Shown here one piece after another: positions 62,001 through 64,000 of a stretch of DNA of 64,000 nt. The stretch lies in contig NC_088099.1 of NCBI RefSeq assembly GCF_036370855.1, positions 76,549,218-76,613,217 on the forward strand. Reading direction: 5' to 3'. The notes below the pieces were generated by a model. The model saw only the letters and a list, made by a program, of their open reading frames with translations, made no database searches and was not told where the DNA came from. A program made the position numbers and the translations under genes. The stretch comes from Dromaius novaehollandiae. Taxonomy: Eukaryota > Chordata > Aves > Casuariiformes > Dromaiidae. The first letter of the stretch is position 1; each line of letters opens with the position of its first letter.

Positions 62001-64000
62001 TCATTCTTCTTGTCCCAGATAAAACTACGTTCACGTTCCTTCCTATCTGCCTAGCCTGGACATCATTTCAGGGTCCTCAAAGACAACACTGAAATTTACA
62101 GTCTAGTGCTGTGTTACTCAGAACAATGAATGTCAGGGAAAAGTTGCAAAGCATCATTCACATCCTAGGAATATTTTGAACTCTGGCCCTCACATTTGCT
62201 ACTGGATGGGACAACCGTGCCATCTGAAAGACAGGGAGGATCATGAGCAATTCAGTCTGTGAAATTTCTTATTATTCCATTCTTCACTATCATATTACTT
62301 CAATAGAGGAATTTGACCAACTTCAGAGATATTTGCTTATATATATGCCTTCAATCTAATGAGGGAGCTGGATCCTCAAGAGACAAAACCAGCCTCATGG
62401 AAATCAGTTAGGAAAATACAAGTCATTGCGCTGTGGTAATTGTGAGCTATACTTTTAAGAAAACATAGTAGTTCCCTGGAGAGTGAGACTGTAATGTGTG
62501 CACACATGTAAATACATCTCAAACCGTGGTAATACTGATTTTGATATGCCTGATATGTATTAAGCATTGGACACAACCAAGAACAAATTTGCTTTTAGAG
62601 TTATTTTGGTGGCATGGTGCACAACTATAAATATAATTTTTCCTTTCTTACACTTTCCTTCCAAGCTAAACTTTTTTTAACTAAGCTTGCTTGGTCTGTG
62701 TCAAGTCCTTGCAGTAGGGCCTCTCTTCTTGTTATATGTATTAGCTGCTGGCCTCCAATGGGGCCAGGCCCTCAAAAAAAGCCACTCTGACAAAGATGGC
62801 ATTGAGAAACAAGAGCTATATATAGGCTGATGTGAAACATTATTTGACTCTGTATTTACAGAAAGATAATATAGCACATTCCAGAAAGAGATACATGCCA
62901 ATTGAAACCAATTGTTTTTACAAGTAGTAAACACTGAAAATTAGAACACAGACTATATGCTACATGCTTCCAGAGCAGAGCAATACTAATGACTAATAGC
63001 TTAAAGACAGATTAGGGCAAGTTTTTTATCTGTTGCTGCAAAAGTAAATTCATAGGTGACACTAAATACCTCAGTAAAAATTTGTTACATGGCATGCTTG
63101 TATAGAAAAAAATTACACCAAAAATGTTTTTGGCAAGGTTTGGGGGATTTTTCATATCTAATTGTGAAAAACCATGATTCTTTTCTTCATATTAACAATT
63201 AAGGTTTTGTATGGGAAGTCACTATAGGAATATTACCTGAGAGTAACGACATTAAACAAGGAAAGGGAAATTACTATTTATAGTAATCTAAAGCAGCATT
63301 TCAAACTATGAATTCAAAGATCTTCAGCCAAAAAACACATTTTATTTATTAATACATACATATATGTATGATGATTACTGCATATGCTAATGAGTACTTG
63401 GGTGAGTAAGACATCATTTACAAAAGCAATTATCATAAAAGGATACTAAAATCTGATGTAATTTTGTACATCTGTTTCATTGAGTCTCCTCATCAAACAT
63501 GATGTTGAATATAAAAATTAATGTGTGCTCTTCCAGTAATGGAACCCTACTTTCACAAATACTGGGCTCTGGACTACACTTGGAAATAGAAACAACCTTT
63601 ATAGTGATTTATACAGTTTCAGGTTTCATTTCCTCAAAAGCAGGTGTTATATTCAGAGATGGGAGGAAAGCTGGGGCAATATCATATCTTCAGTGCAAGT
63701 TTAGCCTTTCATTCTTTCTGAGTTCTGCAGCTGCTTTTGGCATTTCAGTCTTCCCTTCAACACTTTCAATGCAGAACATGCAAGCCTAATTAATTCCACT
63801 TGCAAAGATTCAAAAGGAAGCATTAATTGCTCACTACTCTGCACTTGTGATAACAAATTCAGTTAAATAGCCTTTGTACAATTTCTAAAAATGTAGTGAG
63901 GTTACCCATTATTTTCCACAGAAATAATAACACTGAAAAGTCTTGAATATTTATTCAATGTGTTGGAAAATTAGCCATATGTAAGTATCAAATGTCTGGA
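56086..64000 (-). other. AHRR: AHRR upstream intron (5' exons not found)
   Basis: I searched for the exon encoding the end of the bHLH and did not find it. The stretch is AT-rich with short runs (A-run at about 60961) and one candidate response element at 61130-61136. Nothing else is recognised. Confidence 0.6.
61130..61136 (-). promoter_or_regulatory. AHRR: Candidate xenobiotic response element (TTGCGTG) in AHRR intron
   Basis: On the minus strand TTGCGTG followed by A fits the preferred AHR/ARNT site TNGCGTG(A/C). AHRR is known to be induced by AHR through such sites, some intronic. A chance match is possible. Confidence 0.35.

Overview
The window is vertebrate nuclear DNA, most likely from a bird: AT-rich, with small exons inside kilobase introns, one CpG-island promoter, and several CR1 LINE copies whose 3' ends carry the typical avian 'tagatgacct..aggtcccttccaacc' tail. 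A crocodilian or turtle source cannot be fully excluded from repeats alone.

Two protein-coding genes lie head-to-tail on the minus strand. (1) Positions 55481-44253 hold the last seven coding exons of the aryl hydrocarbon receptor repressor (AHRR): the PAS-A exons, the middle exons and a large last exon ending ..CTFLQ-stop. I spliced them by hand. All phases agree and give 641 codons plus stop. The first exons, including the bHLH, were not found and should lie beyond position 64000. A long 3' untranslated region appears to run to about 36030. (2) Positions 35134-1330 hold a complete gene that I rebuilt from 17 coding exons. The phases close exactly on 1863 nt, giving 620 residues plus stop. 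It encodes a protein with two matrin/U1-type C2H2 zinc fingers, a Ser/Tyr/Asn-rich middle and a leucine-rich helical C-terminus. I cannot name it, so the symbol is left empty. Only exons 8, 9 and 16 stand out as open frames of 40 codons or more; the other exons are 22 to 106 nt.

A CpG island at 35380-35960 separates the genes. It carries an ETS/CRE composite, two CCAAT boxes, a GC box and one AHR-type response element, and is the evident promoter of the zinc-finger gene. The AHRR poly(A) signal and the zinc-finger start codon are less than 1 kb apart.

Repeats: an old antisense CR1 (about 11281-14270) with a second CR1 inserted in the opposite direction (12946-13350); CR1 3' halves at 22490-23470 and 54020-55004; an older CR1/L3-like remnant at 55610-56085; an (AATA)n(AT)n microsatellite at 770-870; and various homopolymer runs. 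I found no tRNA, rRNA, CRISPR array or bacterial feature. Many open frames of 60-135 codons are chance frames in introns or lie in CR1 copies.
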